Shown in pieces: positions 51,185 through 60,462 of a stretch of DNA of 64,000 nucleotides. The notes under the pieces were generated by a model. It saw only the letters and a list, made by a program, of their open reading frames with translations, made no database searches and was not told where the DNA came from. Position 1 is the stretch's first letter. Each line of letters begins with the position of its first letter. The translations under genes were made by a program, and so were the position numbers. Source of the DNA: an uncultured Phascolarctobacterium sp. (GTDB lineage Bacteria; Bacillota; Negativicutes; Acidaminococcales; Acidaminococcaceae); assembly GCA_949295115.1 (NCBI GenBank), contig CASFJU010000003.1:1-64000 (forward strand). Reading direction: 5' to 3'.

Positions 51185-52030
51185 ATGCGTGAATTAGATG
51201 TAAGGGAAATCACCGCAGCCGTTGCCAGACTGTGCTGCGACGCCTGCTATTACCTGCCGGAGGATTTGCTGGCGCGCTTTAAGGAGTGCCAAAAGGTTGA
51301 AGAATCCCCGTTAGGGCAGGAAATTTTGGGCACGATTATAGAAAACGCGGAGCTTGCCAAAGCCAAGGACGTGCCGCTGTGCCAGGATACCGGTCTTGCC
51401 GTTGTATTTTTGGAGATTGGGCAGGAGGTACATTTTACCGGCGGTGCTTTGGAAGCAGCCGTGCATACCGGTGTGGCGGAAGGCTACACCAACGGCTATC
51501 TGCGCAAATCCAGCGTGGATGACCCGCTGTTTGAGCGCAAAAACACGCAGGACAACACGCCTGCCATTATCCACACGCGCCTTGTGCCGGGCGATAAAGT
51601 AAAAATCACCATCGCCCCTAAGGGCTGCGGCAGCGAAAACATGGGCGCGATGAAAATGTTAAAACCTGCCGACGGCGTGGAAGGCGTAATTAACTTTGTG
51701 CTGGAAACCGTCCGTAACGCAGGTCCGAACCCCTGCCCGCCGGTAACGGTCGGCGTGGGCATCGGCGGCAATATGGAACGCTGCGCCGAACTGGCAAAAT
51801 ATTCGCTGACCCGCCCGATTGGCGAGCATAACAAAGATGAGCGTTACGCCAAACTGGAAGCCGAGCTTCTGGAACGCATCAATAAAACCGGCATCGGCCC
51901 TGCGGGGCTGGGCGGCACAACTACCGCCGCTGCCGTAAATATCGAATACGCACCGACGCATATCGGCGCACTGCCGATGGCGGTAAACCTTAACTGCCAT
52001 GCGGCGCGCCGTGCAAGCACCGTTTTGTAA
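51185..52030 (+). CDS. Class I fumarate hydratase alpha subunit
   Basis: 281 residues. PLCQDTGLAVVFLEIGQ (Cys ligand), APKGCGSENMGAMKML (Cys ligand), NPCPPVTVGVGIGG, and LGGTTTAAAVNIEYAPTHI. Carries the oxygen-sensitive 4Fe-4S cluster; works with the beta subunit encoded 11 bases downstream. Tartrate dehydratase is the main alternative, but malic enzyme next door favours fumarase. Confidence 0.93.
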   Translation: MRELDVREITAAVARLCCDACYYLPEDLLARFKECQKVEESPLGQEILGTIIENAELAKAKDVPLCQDTGLAVVFLEIGQEVHFTGGALEAAVHTGVAEGYTNGYLRKSSVDDPLFERKNTQDNTPAIIHTRLVPGDKVKITIAPKGCGSENMGAMKMLKPADGVEGVINFVLETVRNAGPNPCPPVTVGVGIGGNMERCAELAKYSLTRPIGEHNKDERYAKLEAELLERINKTGIGPAGLGGTTTAAAVNIEYAPTHIGALPMAVNLNCHAARRASTVL

Positions 52031-52041
52031 GGAGGGGTACG

Positions 52042-52605
52042 ATGAGCGAAGCACAAATTAAACACATTACTACCCCGCTTACGGCGGATACTATTAAAAA
52101 CCTGCGTGCAGGCGACGTGGTGCGCATTACCGGCCCTGTTTACACCGCGCGCGATGCTGCGCACAAACGCATGACGGAAGCGCTGGCAGCAGGCAAACCC
52201 CTGCCGTTTGATATTAACGGGCAGGTTGTGTATTACGTCGGCCCTTCGCCGACCAAACCGGGCGAAGTAGTCGGCAGCGCAGGGCCTACCACTAGCGGGC
52301 GCATGGATAAATACACGCCGGCGCTGATTGAAAAAGGCATGCGCGGCATGATTGGAAAGGGCTCGCGCAGCAAGGAAGTTATTGACGCCTGCGTTAAATA
52401 CGGCGCGGTGTACTTTGTGGCTGTCGGCGGCGCGGCGGCAGTAATTTCGCAGTCCATCAAGGGCGAAGAAATGATTGCCTACGAAGATTTGGGGCCGGAA
52501 GCCATCCGCCGCTACGAAGTGGAGGACTTCCCCGCCATCGTCTGCATCGACGCCGAAGGCAACGACTTTTACAAAGTCGGCATTGCCAAATACCGCAAGG
52601 AATAA
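52042..52605 (+). CDS. Class I fumarate hydratase beta subunit
   Basis: 187 residues. GDVVRITGPVYTARDAAHKRM, YYVGPSPTKPGEVVGSAGPTTSGRMDKY and VGGAAAVISQSIK are diagnostic. AAGGAGG upstream. Completes the fumarase. Confidence 0.94.
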   Translation: MSEAQIKHITTPLTADTIKNLRAGDVVRITGPVYTARDAAHKRMTEALAAGKPLPFDINGQVVYYVGPSPTKPGEVVGSAGPTTSGRMDKYTPALIEKGMRGMIGKGSRSKEVIDACVKYGAVYFVAVGGAAAVISQSIKGEEMIAYEDLGPEAIRRYEVEDFPAIVCIDAEGNDFYKVGIAKYRKE

Positions 52606-52627
52606 AACAAAACACATAATTCTTAAT

Positions 52628-52653
52628 AAAAGTGTGATTTTTATCACACTTTT
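52628..52653 (+). terminator. Terminator after the fumarase operon
   Basis: AAAAGTGTGAT and ATCACACTTTT around a short T loop; T-rich tail. Confidence 0.85.
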
Positions 52654-52723
52654 ATTGTATATAGAAACCTTTGCGTTAGACGCAGTGTTTGGAAAGTTTA
52701 AACGATAAAGAAATGGTAATAAA

Positions 52724-53323
52724 AATTCCTCTTTTGATAAAATAAATTTGTGGTCTGCTAATAGCAAAATATCAAAGGAGGAATTTGTCATGAAAGACAT
52801 TTATAGTTTATCACACAAAATAGAACTGCAAACACTATATAGTATTCGCATCAAAGTATAGAAGAAAAGAGATTATAAATAGGTAAAATATTAAGAGAAT
52901 TATGCAAATGGAAGAGCGTAAACATTATAGAAGCCGAAGTTTGTCCTGTTCATGTACCTATGTTAGTAGAAATACCGCTAAAAATAGCAGTGTCATGGTT
53001 GATGGGATTGCTCAAAATGGAAATTAGTCATGAAAAATGGAGAAATTTAAAATATAAATATAGAGGGAGAGAATTATGCTGCAGAGGGTATTACGTAGAT
53101 ACAGTAGGAAAGAACACAAAAGCGATAGCAGAATACATAAAGAATCAGCTAAAAAAGATGCGCTGAACTAATAATTAGTATTGGATTAAGGAGACACGTT
53201 TACGGGTGGCAAATAAAGAATGAACGCGAGCGGCTGACCGAGGAATGCTTTTTAGGCGTGGCTGGTAGAATAGCTGTTAAGATGGTAAAAGACAAACCAC
53301 CGGCTATGCTAGTAGTTTTGATT
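52724..53323 (+). mobile_element. Degenerate IS200/IS605-type insertion sequence
   Basis: Left side: AATTCCTCTTTTGATA (52724-52739) pairs with TATCAAAGGAGGAATT (52770-52785), the hairpin that in IS200 hides the transposase ribosome-binding site. Right side: ACCACCGGCT followed by an eroded partner arm (about 53296-53323), the usual IS200 end hairpin. Between them lies a tnpA remnant. Both ends and the gene are worn, so it is immobile. Confidence 0.8.
52790..53214 (+). pseudogene. tnpA remnant (IS200-type Y1 transposase)
   Basis: AAGGAGG precedes an ATG at 52790 that reads MKDIYSLSHK, then stops and frameshifts accumulate. Recognisable blocks include NIIEAEVCP, MLVEIPLKI, LKYKYRGRE and CRGYYVDTVGKNTKAIAEY, the last holding the catalytic Tyr. 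The HUH motif HVH is changed to HVP. An eroded DTFTGGK end is at about 53191-53214. No function remains. Confidence 0.85.
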
Positions 53324-53406
53324 ATACAATTATAAGCAAAAAGGTGCTAAATTGCCGCCGGTATGTTAAAATAGAAGCACAATACAAGAATGGAGTGATT
53401 ATATAA

Positions 53407-53898
53407 ATGGCTAAAGACAGTTCTTTTGACGTTGTTTCTCAGGTGGATATGCAGGAGATGGACAACGCCGTTAACCAGACCAAAAAGGAAATTGCGCAGC
53501 GTTACGATTTCCGTGGCAGCAACGCCAGCATTGAGCTGGAAGAAAAGTGCATTAAGCTGGCTGCTGAGGACGAGTACAAGCTGAATGCGATTATCGACAT
53601 TCTGCGTGCGCGTATGGCTAAACGCGGCATCCCTCTGCGCTGCCTGGAGCTGGGCAAGGTTGAGCCTGCTACCAAAGGCACGGTGCGCCAGCAGCTGAAC
53701 ATTTTGCAGGGCATTCCCAAGGAAAAAGCCAAAGCAATTATCGCCGCCGTTAAGGCGACCAAGTTAAAAGTAACGGCGCAGATGCAGGACGATCAGGTTC
53801 GCATCAGCGGCGCGAAGAAAGACGATTTGCAGGCCGTAATCCAAACCTTAAAGGCTGGGGATTTCGGCGTGGATTTGCAGTTTATCAACATGAGGTAA
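53407..53898 (+). CDS. YajQ-family nucleotide-binding protein
   Basis: 163 residues. [38 protein letters not shown], and [19 protein letters not shown] match YajQ throughout. Members bind cyclic di-GMP and nucleotides; the physiological role is unsettled. Extended -10 TGTTAAAAT at about 53365. The adenine deaminase gene starts five bases later. Confidence 0.95.
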   Translation: MAKDSSFDVVSQVDMQEMDNAVNQTKKEIAQRYDFRGSNASIELEEKCIKLAAEDEYKLNAIIDILRARMAKRGIPLRCLELGKVEPATKGTVRQQLNILQGIPKEKAKAIIAAVKATKLKVTAQMQDDQVRISGAKKDDLQAVIQTLKAGDFGVDLQFINMR

Positions 53899-53902
53899 AA
53901 TT

Positions 53903-55624
53903 ATGGGACAGGCAGAATTTGAACAAAGGCTGCTTAAAGTTGCCCGCGGGCTGGAACGTGCCGACCTTGTTTTAAAGGGCGGCAAGGTGTTTAACAGTTT
54001 TACGGGCGAATGGGAAACTGCCGATGTTGCCGTGTGCGGCGGAGTGATTGCCGGTATCGGCAGCTACAAAGGCGCGGAAGAATACAACATGGAGGGCAAA
54101 TTTTTAACGCCGGGCTTTCTGGACGCGCACATGCATATTGAAAGCACGATGCTGGCTCCGCGTGAGCTGGCGCGTCTGCTTTTGCTGAACGGCGTTACCG
54201 GTATTTTTGCCGACCCGCATGAAATTGCCAACGTGCTGGGCACGGAAGGTTTGCAGTGGATGCTGGACGAAACGGAGGATATGCCGCTGGATGTGTTCTT
54301 TATGTTGCCTTCATGCGTACCGGCAACGAATATGGAAACGAGCGGCGCAGTGCTGGAAGCAGAAGATTTGCAGCCGTTTTTGAGCCATCCGCGTGTGCTG
54401 GGCTTGGGCGAGATGATGAATTACCCCGGCGTGCTGGCGGGTGACGAAGGCGTATATAAAAAGCTGGCGTTGGTGCGCGGCGGTATCTGCGACGGGCATG
54501 GGCCGGGCGTTACCGGCAACGATTTGAACGCTTATGCTGCGGCAGGCGTTACCAGCGACCATGAGGCAACGACGAGCGCGGAAGGTTTGGAAAAAATCCG
54601 CCGCGGCAGTTATTTGATGCTGCGTGAAGCAAGCGGCGCGCATAACCTGTTGGAGCTGCTGGAATGCGTTACGCCGCTGAACAGCCGCCGCTGCTGTTTA
54701 GCAACGGACGACCGCCATTTGGACGAACTGGTAGCGCAGGGCAGCATTAACTACATGGTGGAAATAGGCGTTACGCACGGCTATCCGGTGGAAATGCTTT
54801 TGCAGATGGCGACGCTGAACACGGCGGAGCGCTTCCGTTTGTACAACAGGGGCGCGCTGGCACCGGGTTACATTGCTGATATTAACGTATTTACCAATTT
54901 GCAGGATTTTACGCCGCAGTTTGTGTTCAAAAACGGAAAAAAAGTTGTGCAGAACGGCAAGCTGCTGTGGGAAAGCGAACCTTATCTTAAACCTGCAGCA
55001 ACCGGTACGGATATTAAGGATTTGGACAGCAGCAGGCTGAAAATCGCGGCGGAGCCGGATAAAAAAATAAAAGTCATCTGCGTGGTGCCGGAACAGATTT
55101 TGACCGCGCAGCGCACCGAAACGCCGCTGTGCATTAACGGCGAAGCGGTAAGCGATACCTCGCGCGATATTTTGAAGCTGGCGGTGTTTGAACGCCACCA
55201 TGCAACAGGCAATGTCGGGCTTGGCTTTGTGCAGGGTCTGCATTTAAAACGCGGCGCTGTTGCTTCTACCGTGACGCACGATTCGCATAACTTGATTGTG
55301 GCAGGCACTAACGACGCCGACATGCTGACGGCGGCTGCGGTGCTGCGCAAAGAAGGCGGCGGTATCGCCGTGGCGGTGGACGGTGAAATTAAAGCAATTT
55401 TGCCGCTGCCGTTTGCAGGACTCATGTGCGGCGAAAAAATCGAAGCCGTCAACCGCAAAATAAAACAGCTGTATTACTGGACGGGCGAACTTGGCGTGCC
55501 CGAAGGGCAGAACATTTTTATGACGCTGTCCTTTCTCGCGCTGCCGGTTATCCCACATTTGCGGCTGACCGATAAAGGCCTTGCCGACGTAGATAAATTT
55601 ACCCTGACAAGTTTATGGGCATAA
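53903..55624 (+). CDS. ade: Adenine deaminase
   Basis: 573 residues, normal length. Amidohydrolase with LTPGFLDAHMHIESTML (metal His pair), FADPHEIANVLG, GHGPGVTGNDLNAY, ATDDRHLDEL and VTHDSHNLIVAGTND. Deaminates adenine to hypoxanthine; purine salvage. Relevant because guaA in this window is broken: hypoxanthine made here still needs GuaA to become GMP, whereas guanine salvage would not. Confidence 0.95.
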   Translation: MGQAEFEQRLLKVARGLERADLVLKGGKVFNSFTGEWETADVAVCGGVIAGIGSYKGAEEYNMEGKFLTPGFLDAHMHIESTMLAPRELARLLLLNGVTGIFADPHEIANVLGTEGLQWMLDETEDMPLDVFFMLPSCVPATNMETSGAVLEAEDLQPFLSHPRVLGLGEMMNYPGVLAGDEGVYKKLALVRGGICDGHGPGVTGNDLNAYAAAGVTSDHEATTSAEGLEKIRRGSYLMLREASGAHNLLELLECVTPLNSRRCCLATDDRHLDELVAQGSINYMVEIGVTHGYPVEMLLQMATLNTAERFRLYNRGALAPGYIADINVFTNLQDFTPQFVFKNGKKVVQNGKLLWESEPYLKPAATGTDIKDLDSSRLKIAAEPDKKIKVICVVPEQILTAQRTETPLCINGEAVSDTSRDILKLAVFERHHATGNVGLGFVQGLHLKRGAVASTVTHDSHNLIVAGTNDADMLTAAAVLRKEGGGIAVAVDGEIKAILPLPFAGLMCGEKIEAVNRKIKQLYYWTGELGVPEGQNIFMTLSFLALPVIPHLRLTDKGLADVDKFTLTSLWA

Positions 55625-55629
55625 AAAAT

Positions 55630-55661
55630 ACCACACTGGCTGCTAAGCAGTTCAGTGTGGT
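55630..55661. terminator. Bidirectional terminator between ade and the glutamate synthase-like gene
   Basis: ACCACACTG and CAGTGTGGT flank a 14-base loop, with A-tract before and T-tract after. Confidence 0.85.
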
Positions 55662-55671
55662 TATTTTTTGC

Positions 55672-57063
55672 TTATTTTAAGTTTTCAGGTACTTCTTCAC
55701 ATTCGGCAAGCAGTTTCTTGGCGTCGATGTACTGCGCAATGCCTGCGGCAACTTTTTTGGATTCTTTCATTGCCAGAACCACGGTAGCCGGGCCGTGTAC
55801 AACGTCGCCGCTGCTGAATACGCCGGCACGCGTCGTCATGCCGTAGGGGCGCTCGCGCGTGATGACAAAGCCGCGGTCGTCAACCTGAATGCCCTTGGTG
55901 GTGGAAACAATCCTTGCCGCCGGGCGCTGGCCGATAGCGAGGATTACGCAGTCGCACGGCAGTGCTTCCTGGCCGCCTTCTTCAACAAACTGGCCGTCCT
56001 CGGTTTTTACAATGTGCTGAACGAGTAAACCTGCCAGCGCAGTTTCGTCGTTTTCGCCCGGCTTGGCACGCATGGCATTCAGCGCGCGCATCTGCTTTTT
56101 GTTCAGGTAAGCAATCGGCTGCTGCAAAAAGTTAAACTGCACGCCTTCTTTAACGGCCGCTTCGTATTCGCTCGGGAAGCAGGAAATTTCTGCTTCGGTT
56201 TTATGGTAAACAATGGTAACATTCTGCGCCCCGCGGCGGATAGCGGTACGGGCTGCGTCCATTGCCACGTTGCCTGCGCCGATAACGATAACATTATCGC
56301 CGGTGTGCAGAAGCGTTTCGCTTTCGTCGAGCTTACCGCTGTCGGACAGCACAACCATGCGCAGGAAGTAAGTTGCGGTTAAAATGCCGGTCAGTTCGTT
56401 GCCGGGAATGTTCAGCGTGCGCGGCAGGGAAGTGCCGGTGCCCATGAAGATGGCGTCATAGCCCATGTTGAACAGGTCGTCCACGGTGTAGTCCGGACCG
56501 ATGAGCACGTTGGTTTTAATTTCTACGCCAAGGTGCAGCAGTTCTTTAATTTCACGGCGCACAACATCTTTATTCAAGCGGAATTCCGGAATGCCGAACA
56601 GCAAAATGCCGCCCGGTTCGCTCTGGCCTTCAAAAATAGTTACGGCAAAATTCATTTTTGCAAGGTCGCCGGCAACTGTTAAGCCTGCCGGGCCGCTGCC
56701 GATAACGGCTACTTTACCGCGTTTGCCGTTGGAAGGCGGCAGCGGTTTCAAATTGTTCTCGTGCGCAAAGTCGGCAATAAACATTTCAAGGCTGCCGATT
56801 TCGATGCCGTGCTTGTTCTTGGCCATTACGCAATGGGCTTCGCACTGGCGTTCATGCGGGCAAACCCTGCCGCAGATGGCGGGAAGGTTGCTGCGTTCGG
56901 AAATAATCTCGTAGGCAAGCCCGATGTTGCCTTCGCTTAACGCGCGGATAAATTGCGGAATATTGTTTTCTATCGGGCAGCCTGTCCTGCACAGCGGACG
57001 GGCACAGTTTAAACAGCGCCTTGCTTCGTTAATCGCTTCGGAAGTAGTCATGCGCCTGCTCAT
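55672..57063 (-). CDS. Glutamate synthase small subunit-like NADPH oxidoreductase
   Basis: 463 residues. N-terminal double 4Fe-4S cysteine set: EARRCLNCARPLCRTGCPI and ICGRVCPHERQCEAHC. FAD motif VIGSGPAGLTVAGDLAKMN, NADPH motif VIVIGAGNVAMDAARTAIRRG, C-terminal FSSGDVVHGPATVVLAMKES. Equivalent to GltD/NfnB-like subunits. No large subunit is adjacent, so it may serve as a stand-alone flavin-iron-sulphur reductase. GAGGTGA precedes the ATG. Confidence 0.9.
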   Translation of the reverse strand: MSRRMTTSEAINEARRCLNCARPLCRTGCPIENNIPQFIRALSEGNIGLAYEIISERSNLPAICGRVCPHERQCEAHCVMAKNKHGIEIGSLEMFIADFAHENNLKPLPPSNGKRGKVAVIGSGPAGLTVAGDLAKMNFAVTIFEGQSEPGGILLFGIPEFRLNKDVVRREIKELLHLGVEIKTNVLIGPDYTVDDLFNMGYDAIFMGTGTSLPRTLNIPGNELTGILTATYFLRMVVLSDSGKLDESETLLHTGDNVIVIGAGNVAMDAARTAIRRGAQNVTIVYHKTEAEISCFPSEYEAAVKEGVQFNFLQQPIAYLNKKQMRALNAMRAKPGENDETALAGLLVQHIVKTEDGQFVEEGGQEALPCDCVILAIGQRPAARIVSTTKGIQVDDRGFVITRERPYGMTTRAGVFSSGDVVHGPATVVLAMKESKKVAAGIAQYIDAKKLLAECEEVPENLK

Positions 57064-57126
57064 TATTCTTCACCTCGTGTTGTATTTTATCTGTTTTTAA
57101 ACGGCGTTAAAATTTGTTGCTAATTT

Positions 57127-57156
57127 ATTTTAGCATAATCAGGCGCTAAAGTGCAA
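57127..57156 (-). promoter_or_regulatory. Promoter of the glutamate synthase-like gene
   Basis: Minus strand TTGCAC (complement of 57151-57156), 18-base spacer, extended -10 TGCTAAAAT (TAAAAT complement of 57127-57132). Confidence 0.5.
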
Positions 57157-57283
57157 ACAACTTTACAAAATATCGTGACAGAAAATTAAATTTACATTAA
57201 AGAGAACTTGATGATTAAAAAATCGCATATTTGTGTTATAATAATAGTACATTTTATTTAATTTGGTAAAGGAGAAAAGCGTT

Positions 57284-58591
57284 GTGAATAAAGATGAATT
57301 AAAAGCTAAAGTGTGTGCGGCTATTGACGATTATAAAGATAAAATTGCCGCTATCGCCGACAGTATAGCTGATGAGCCGGAGCTTGGCTTTAAAGAAGTA
57401 AAAACATCTGCCAAAGTTGCGGCGTTTATGCGTGAGCTTGGTATTGAACCGCAAACAGGCCTTGCTATTACCGGTGTAAAAGCAAGGGTGAAAGGAGCAA
57501 AACCGGGCCCGACAGCTGCTGTTTTGGGAGAACTTGATGCTGTCGGCTGCCCGGACAGCTGCAAGGCCGATCCGCTTACAGGTGCTGCTCATGCCTGTGG
57601 CCATAACTTGCAGATTGCAGTAATGCTGGCGGTTTGCTGTGGTATTGTAAAGTCCGGTGCCGCACAATATTTTAGTGGTGATGCTGTATTTTTCGGCGTA
57701 CCGGCGGAAGAGTATGTTGAAATTGAATATCGCAAACGCCTTGCTGAAGAAGGCAGGATACACTTTTTAAGCGGCAAAGGCCAGCTTATTTATGAAGGTG
57801 CTTTTGATGACATTGACATGGCAATGCAGATGCACGCCGATAAAAATATGCCGGAGCCTACTGTTTCTGTTGGTGAATCAAGCAATGGTTTTATCGGTAA
57901 AACCATTCAATATGTGGGCAAAACTTCGCACGCGGCAGATGCACCGGATCAGGGAATTAATGCACTTAACGCTGCTATGTTGGGGCTGATGGGCATTAAC
58001 GCACTGCGTGAAACTTTCCGCGAGCGTGATGTAGTGCGTGTACATCCGATTATTACCAAAGGCGGCGACCTTGTTAACAGCGTTCCTGCTGATGTGCGCA
58101 TTGAAACCTATGTGCGTGCCAAAACGATGGAAGCAATTGAACAAACACATCATAAAGTTGATGCTGCTTTAAAAGCTGGCGGCGATGCAATCGGTGCACA
58201 AACCATTATTCACACTTTACCGGGTATGCTGCCTTTATCATGCAATAAAACCATGAATGAGCTTTTTGTAAAAAATGCCCAAATTGCCAATCCGCAGGTT
58301 AATGTTAAGGACGCAGGACATTTCAGTGCATCTACAGACATGGGAGATGTATCGCACCTGATGCCGGTAATTCATCCGTTTATCGGTGGCGTGGACGGCT
58401 TTTTACATACAGCAGATTTTCACGTTGTAGATTTTGATGCTGCTGTTATTTTGCCAGCCAAAGCTTTTGCCATGATGCTGGTAGACCTTTTGGCAGACGA
58501 TGCCGCAGAAGGCAAAAAAATACTGGCAGAACATAAGCCGCTTATGACGAAGAAAGAATATATTGAAAAGCTGGAAAGCTATTTCAGTTAA
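57284..58591 (+). CDS. M20-family amidohydrolase (AbgB-like)
   Basis: 435 residues; GTG start at 57284 nine bases after AAAGGAG. GELDAVGCPDSCKADPLTGAAHACGHN holds the metal ligands, with FFGVPAEEYVEIEYR (Glu base) and GKTSHAADAPDQGINALNAA (dimer/lid domain). Closest in plan to aminobenzoyl-glutamate or peptide amidohydrolases. Followed by two integral membrane genes, so it likely hydrolyses what they import. Codon use is more AT-rich than flanking genes. Confidence 0.88.
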   Translation: MNKDELKAKVCAAIDDYKDKIAAIADSIADEPELGFKEVKTSAKVAAFMRELGIEPQTGLAITGVKARVKGAKPGPTAAVLGELDAVGCPDSCKADPLTGAAHACGHNLQIAVMLAVCCGIVKSGAAQYFSGDAVFFGVPAEEYVEIEYRKRLAEEGRIHFLSGKGQLIYEGAFDDIDMAMQMHADKNMPEPTVSVGESSNGFIGKTIQYVGKTSHAADAPDQGINALNAAMLGLMGINALRETFRERDVVRVHPIITKGGDLVNSVPADVRIETYVRAKTMEAIEQTHHKVDAALKAGGDAIGAQTIIHTLPGMLPLSCNKTMNELFVKNAQIANPQVNVKDAGHFSASTDMGDVSHLMPVIHPFIGGVDGFLHTADFHVVDFDAAVILPAKAFAMMLVDLLADDAAEGKKILAEHKPLMTKKEYIEKLESYFS

Positions 58592-58609
58592 TTATTAGGG
58601 GGGATTATT

Positions 58610-59410
58610 GTGTATAATTTTAAGCTGCACGCCATAGTGCTAATTTTGATTATTGCTGCTGAAATGATTGGCAATATTTCTTTTAAAATAGGTATTGGTA
58701 CTATTGTACTTTTGCCGATGCTGTACGCGTTGATTATGGGCATTTTTACAGCTCCTAAATTTTTAAAAATTGTTAATCTGAAAGATATGAATGATGCAAG
58801 TTCGCTTATCGGCATTACGCTGATGCTTTTAATGGCACGCTATGGAACTTTGGTAGGACCTACATTGCCTGAAATTTTAAAAGCTTCCCCGGCACTTGTT
58901 TTGCAGGAATTTGGTAACCTCGGTACAGTGCTGCTTGGCATTCCTGTTGCAATGTACTTTGGTTTAAAACGCGAAGCTATCGGCGCAGCACATTCTATTG
59001 CCCGCGAACCGAACGTGGCTCTTATCGGCGAACGCTATGGTCTTGACAGTGCTGAAGGACGCGGAGTTATGGGTGTTTATATCAGCGGCACTGTATTTGG
59101 TACAATTTTCTTTGGTATTTTGGCAAGCCTTGCCGCAGCGTATCTGCCTGTTCATCCTTATGCGCTGGCAATGGCAGCAGGCGTAGGCTCCGCTAGTATG
59201 ATGACCGCAGCAGTTGGTTCGCTTACGGTAATGTATCCTGATATGGCAGAACAGATTGCGGCATTTGGTGCAGCAAGCAATATGCTTTCCGGCCTTGACG
59301 GTGTGTATATGTCCATTTGGATGGCACTGCCGCTTAGTGAATGGCTTTATAAGAGAATTTATAAATTTAAATATGGTGTTGAACCTTCCGGGGAGGATGC
59401 TGCAAAATGA
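58610..59410 (+). CDS. DUF3100 integral membrane protein
   Basis: 266 residues; GTG start after GGGGGG-like site. About seven hydrophobic helices (IVLILIIAAEMIGNISF, LLPMLYALIMGIFTAP, LGITLMLLMARY region). GLKREAIGAAHSIAREPNVALIGERYG is the conserved cytoplasmic loop of DUF3100. A transport role is inferred from pairing with the M20 gene and the small membrane protein that follows with a four-base overlap. Confidence 0.85.
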   Translation: MYNFKLHAIVLILIIAAEMIGNISFKIGIGTIVLLPMLYALIMGIFTAPKFLKIVNLKDMNDASSLIGITLMLLMARYGTLVGPTLPEILKASPALVLQEFGNLGTVLLGIPVAMYFGLKREAIGAAHSIAREPNVALIGERYGLDSAEGRGVMGVYISGTVFGTIFFGILASLAAAYLPVHPYALAMAAGVGSASMMTAAVGSLTVMYPDMAEQIAAFGAASNMLSGLDGVYMSIWMALPLSEWLYKRIYKFKYGVEPSGEDAAK

Positions 59411-59853
59411 CTTTAAAAGATTCGCTTATAGTATTATTTATCGTTGGAGCAATGTCGTTAGTTGCCAATGTTATCGGAACGCCTTATGGCGTCATTGAAT
59501 CAATTCCCGGTCTGTTAATTTTAATTGCTATGGCTATTACTGGTATGGCAATGGCCAAGTTTTTGCCCGGCAATATTCCGGCTGTTGCTTATGTGGTAAC
59601 GCTGGCTTGTCTGCTTTCATATCCCGGTGTTCCCGGTAGTGAGTATGTAAACGCATACGTTAAAAAAGTTGGCTTTTTGCAGTTGTGCACGCCAATTCTG
59701 GCGTATGCCGGTGTTTCTATAGGCAAGGACTTGGACGCATTCGCAAAAAGCGGCTGGCGAATTGTTGTTATTTCCTGCATAGTTTTTATCGGTACCTATA
59801 TCGGATCAGCAGTTATTGCACAGTGCATTTTAAAAGCGTTGGGACAAATCTAA
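59407..59853 (+). CDS. Small integral membrane protein, partner of the DUF3100 protein
   Basis: 148 residues; its ATG overlaps the stop of the DUF3100 gene (ATGA). Four to five helices (SLIVLFIVGAMSLVANVIG, PGLLILIAMAITGMAMA, IVVISCIVFIGTYIGSAVI) and the loop PGVPGSEYVNAYVKKVG. This type of half-size permease is repeatedly paired with DUF3100 next to M20 hydrolases; the two probably form one transporter. Confidence 0.8.
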   Translation: MTLKDSLIVLFIVGAMSLVANVIGTPYGVIESIPGLLILIAMAITGMAMAKFLPGNIPAVAYVVTLACLLSYPGVPGSEYVNAYVKKVGFLQLCTPILAYAGVSIGKDLDAFAKSGWRIVVISCIVFIGTYIGSAVIAQCILKALGQI

Positions 59854-59961
59854 ACGGCATAACTTTTTCGCCACTTTGTATTTTTATCGCCCGCGGCATA
59901 TTGAATTTGCGGCGGGGATAAAGTAAAATTAAATATAGATTTAAATGTGGAGGTAAATATT

Positions 59962-60408
59962 ATGTCCGAAATTTTAGCAACTGCTGAATTTTCCAGCGTC
60001 ATTCATAATAACGAAGTTTGCGATGAAATCGTAAAATGGGGCAACGCCAACGGCTACCCGCTGACGAAGGCAAAACTTTACAACTCGCTCGGCGGCGCTT
60101 ATGTCGGCTTTGCGCCGGGATACATGATTAAGGCAACCCGCCGTCCGCCCGTTCCCGGAGGCTGGGATGTTGTTGTGGAAACCTACGAAGCCGAAACCCG
60201 TATCATTCCGCTGAACGTCAACAACGAAACAGGCGAAACCAACCGCTTTATTTTAAAAATGATTGAAGAATACAAAAAAGAAGGCCTGACGATGGAGATG
60301 GCTGAAACCTGGTACGAATCCTACGGCACTTACCTGCGCGATTTAAAAGTTACCGGCCATCCGATTTTAATCAACGCCTTCGAGGACTTCATCGAAAACA
60401 TGCGTTAA
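59962..60408 (+). CDS. Conserved hypothetical protein
   Basis: 148 residues; ATG at 59962 after GGAGG. Soluble, no cysteine-rich site beyond one Cys (NNEVCDEIVKWGN). Blocks such as SLGGAYVGFAPGYMIKATRR and GWDVVVETYEAETRIIPLN are distinctive, but I do not recognise the family. Single-gene unit with its own terminator. Confidence 0.7.
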   Translation: MSEILATAEFSSVIHNNEVCDEIVKWGNANGYPLTKAKLYNSLGGAYVGFAPGYMIKATRRPPVPGGWDVVVETYEAETRIIPLNVNNETGETNRFILKMIEEYKKEGLTMEMAETWYESYGTYLRDLKVTGHPILINAFEDFIENMR

Positions 60409-60420
60409 CAGCAAAACAAA

Positions 60421-60449
60421 AAGCACTTCACCATTACGGCGAAGTGCTT
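60421..60449. terminator. Bidirectional terminator between hypothetical and ABC-F genes
   Basis: AAGCACTTC and GAAGTGCTT with A-tract and T-tract flanks. Confidence 0.85.
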
Positions 60450-60462
60450 TTTTATGTCCGTT

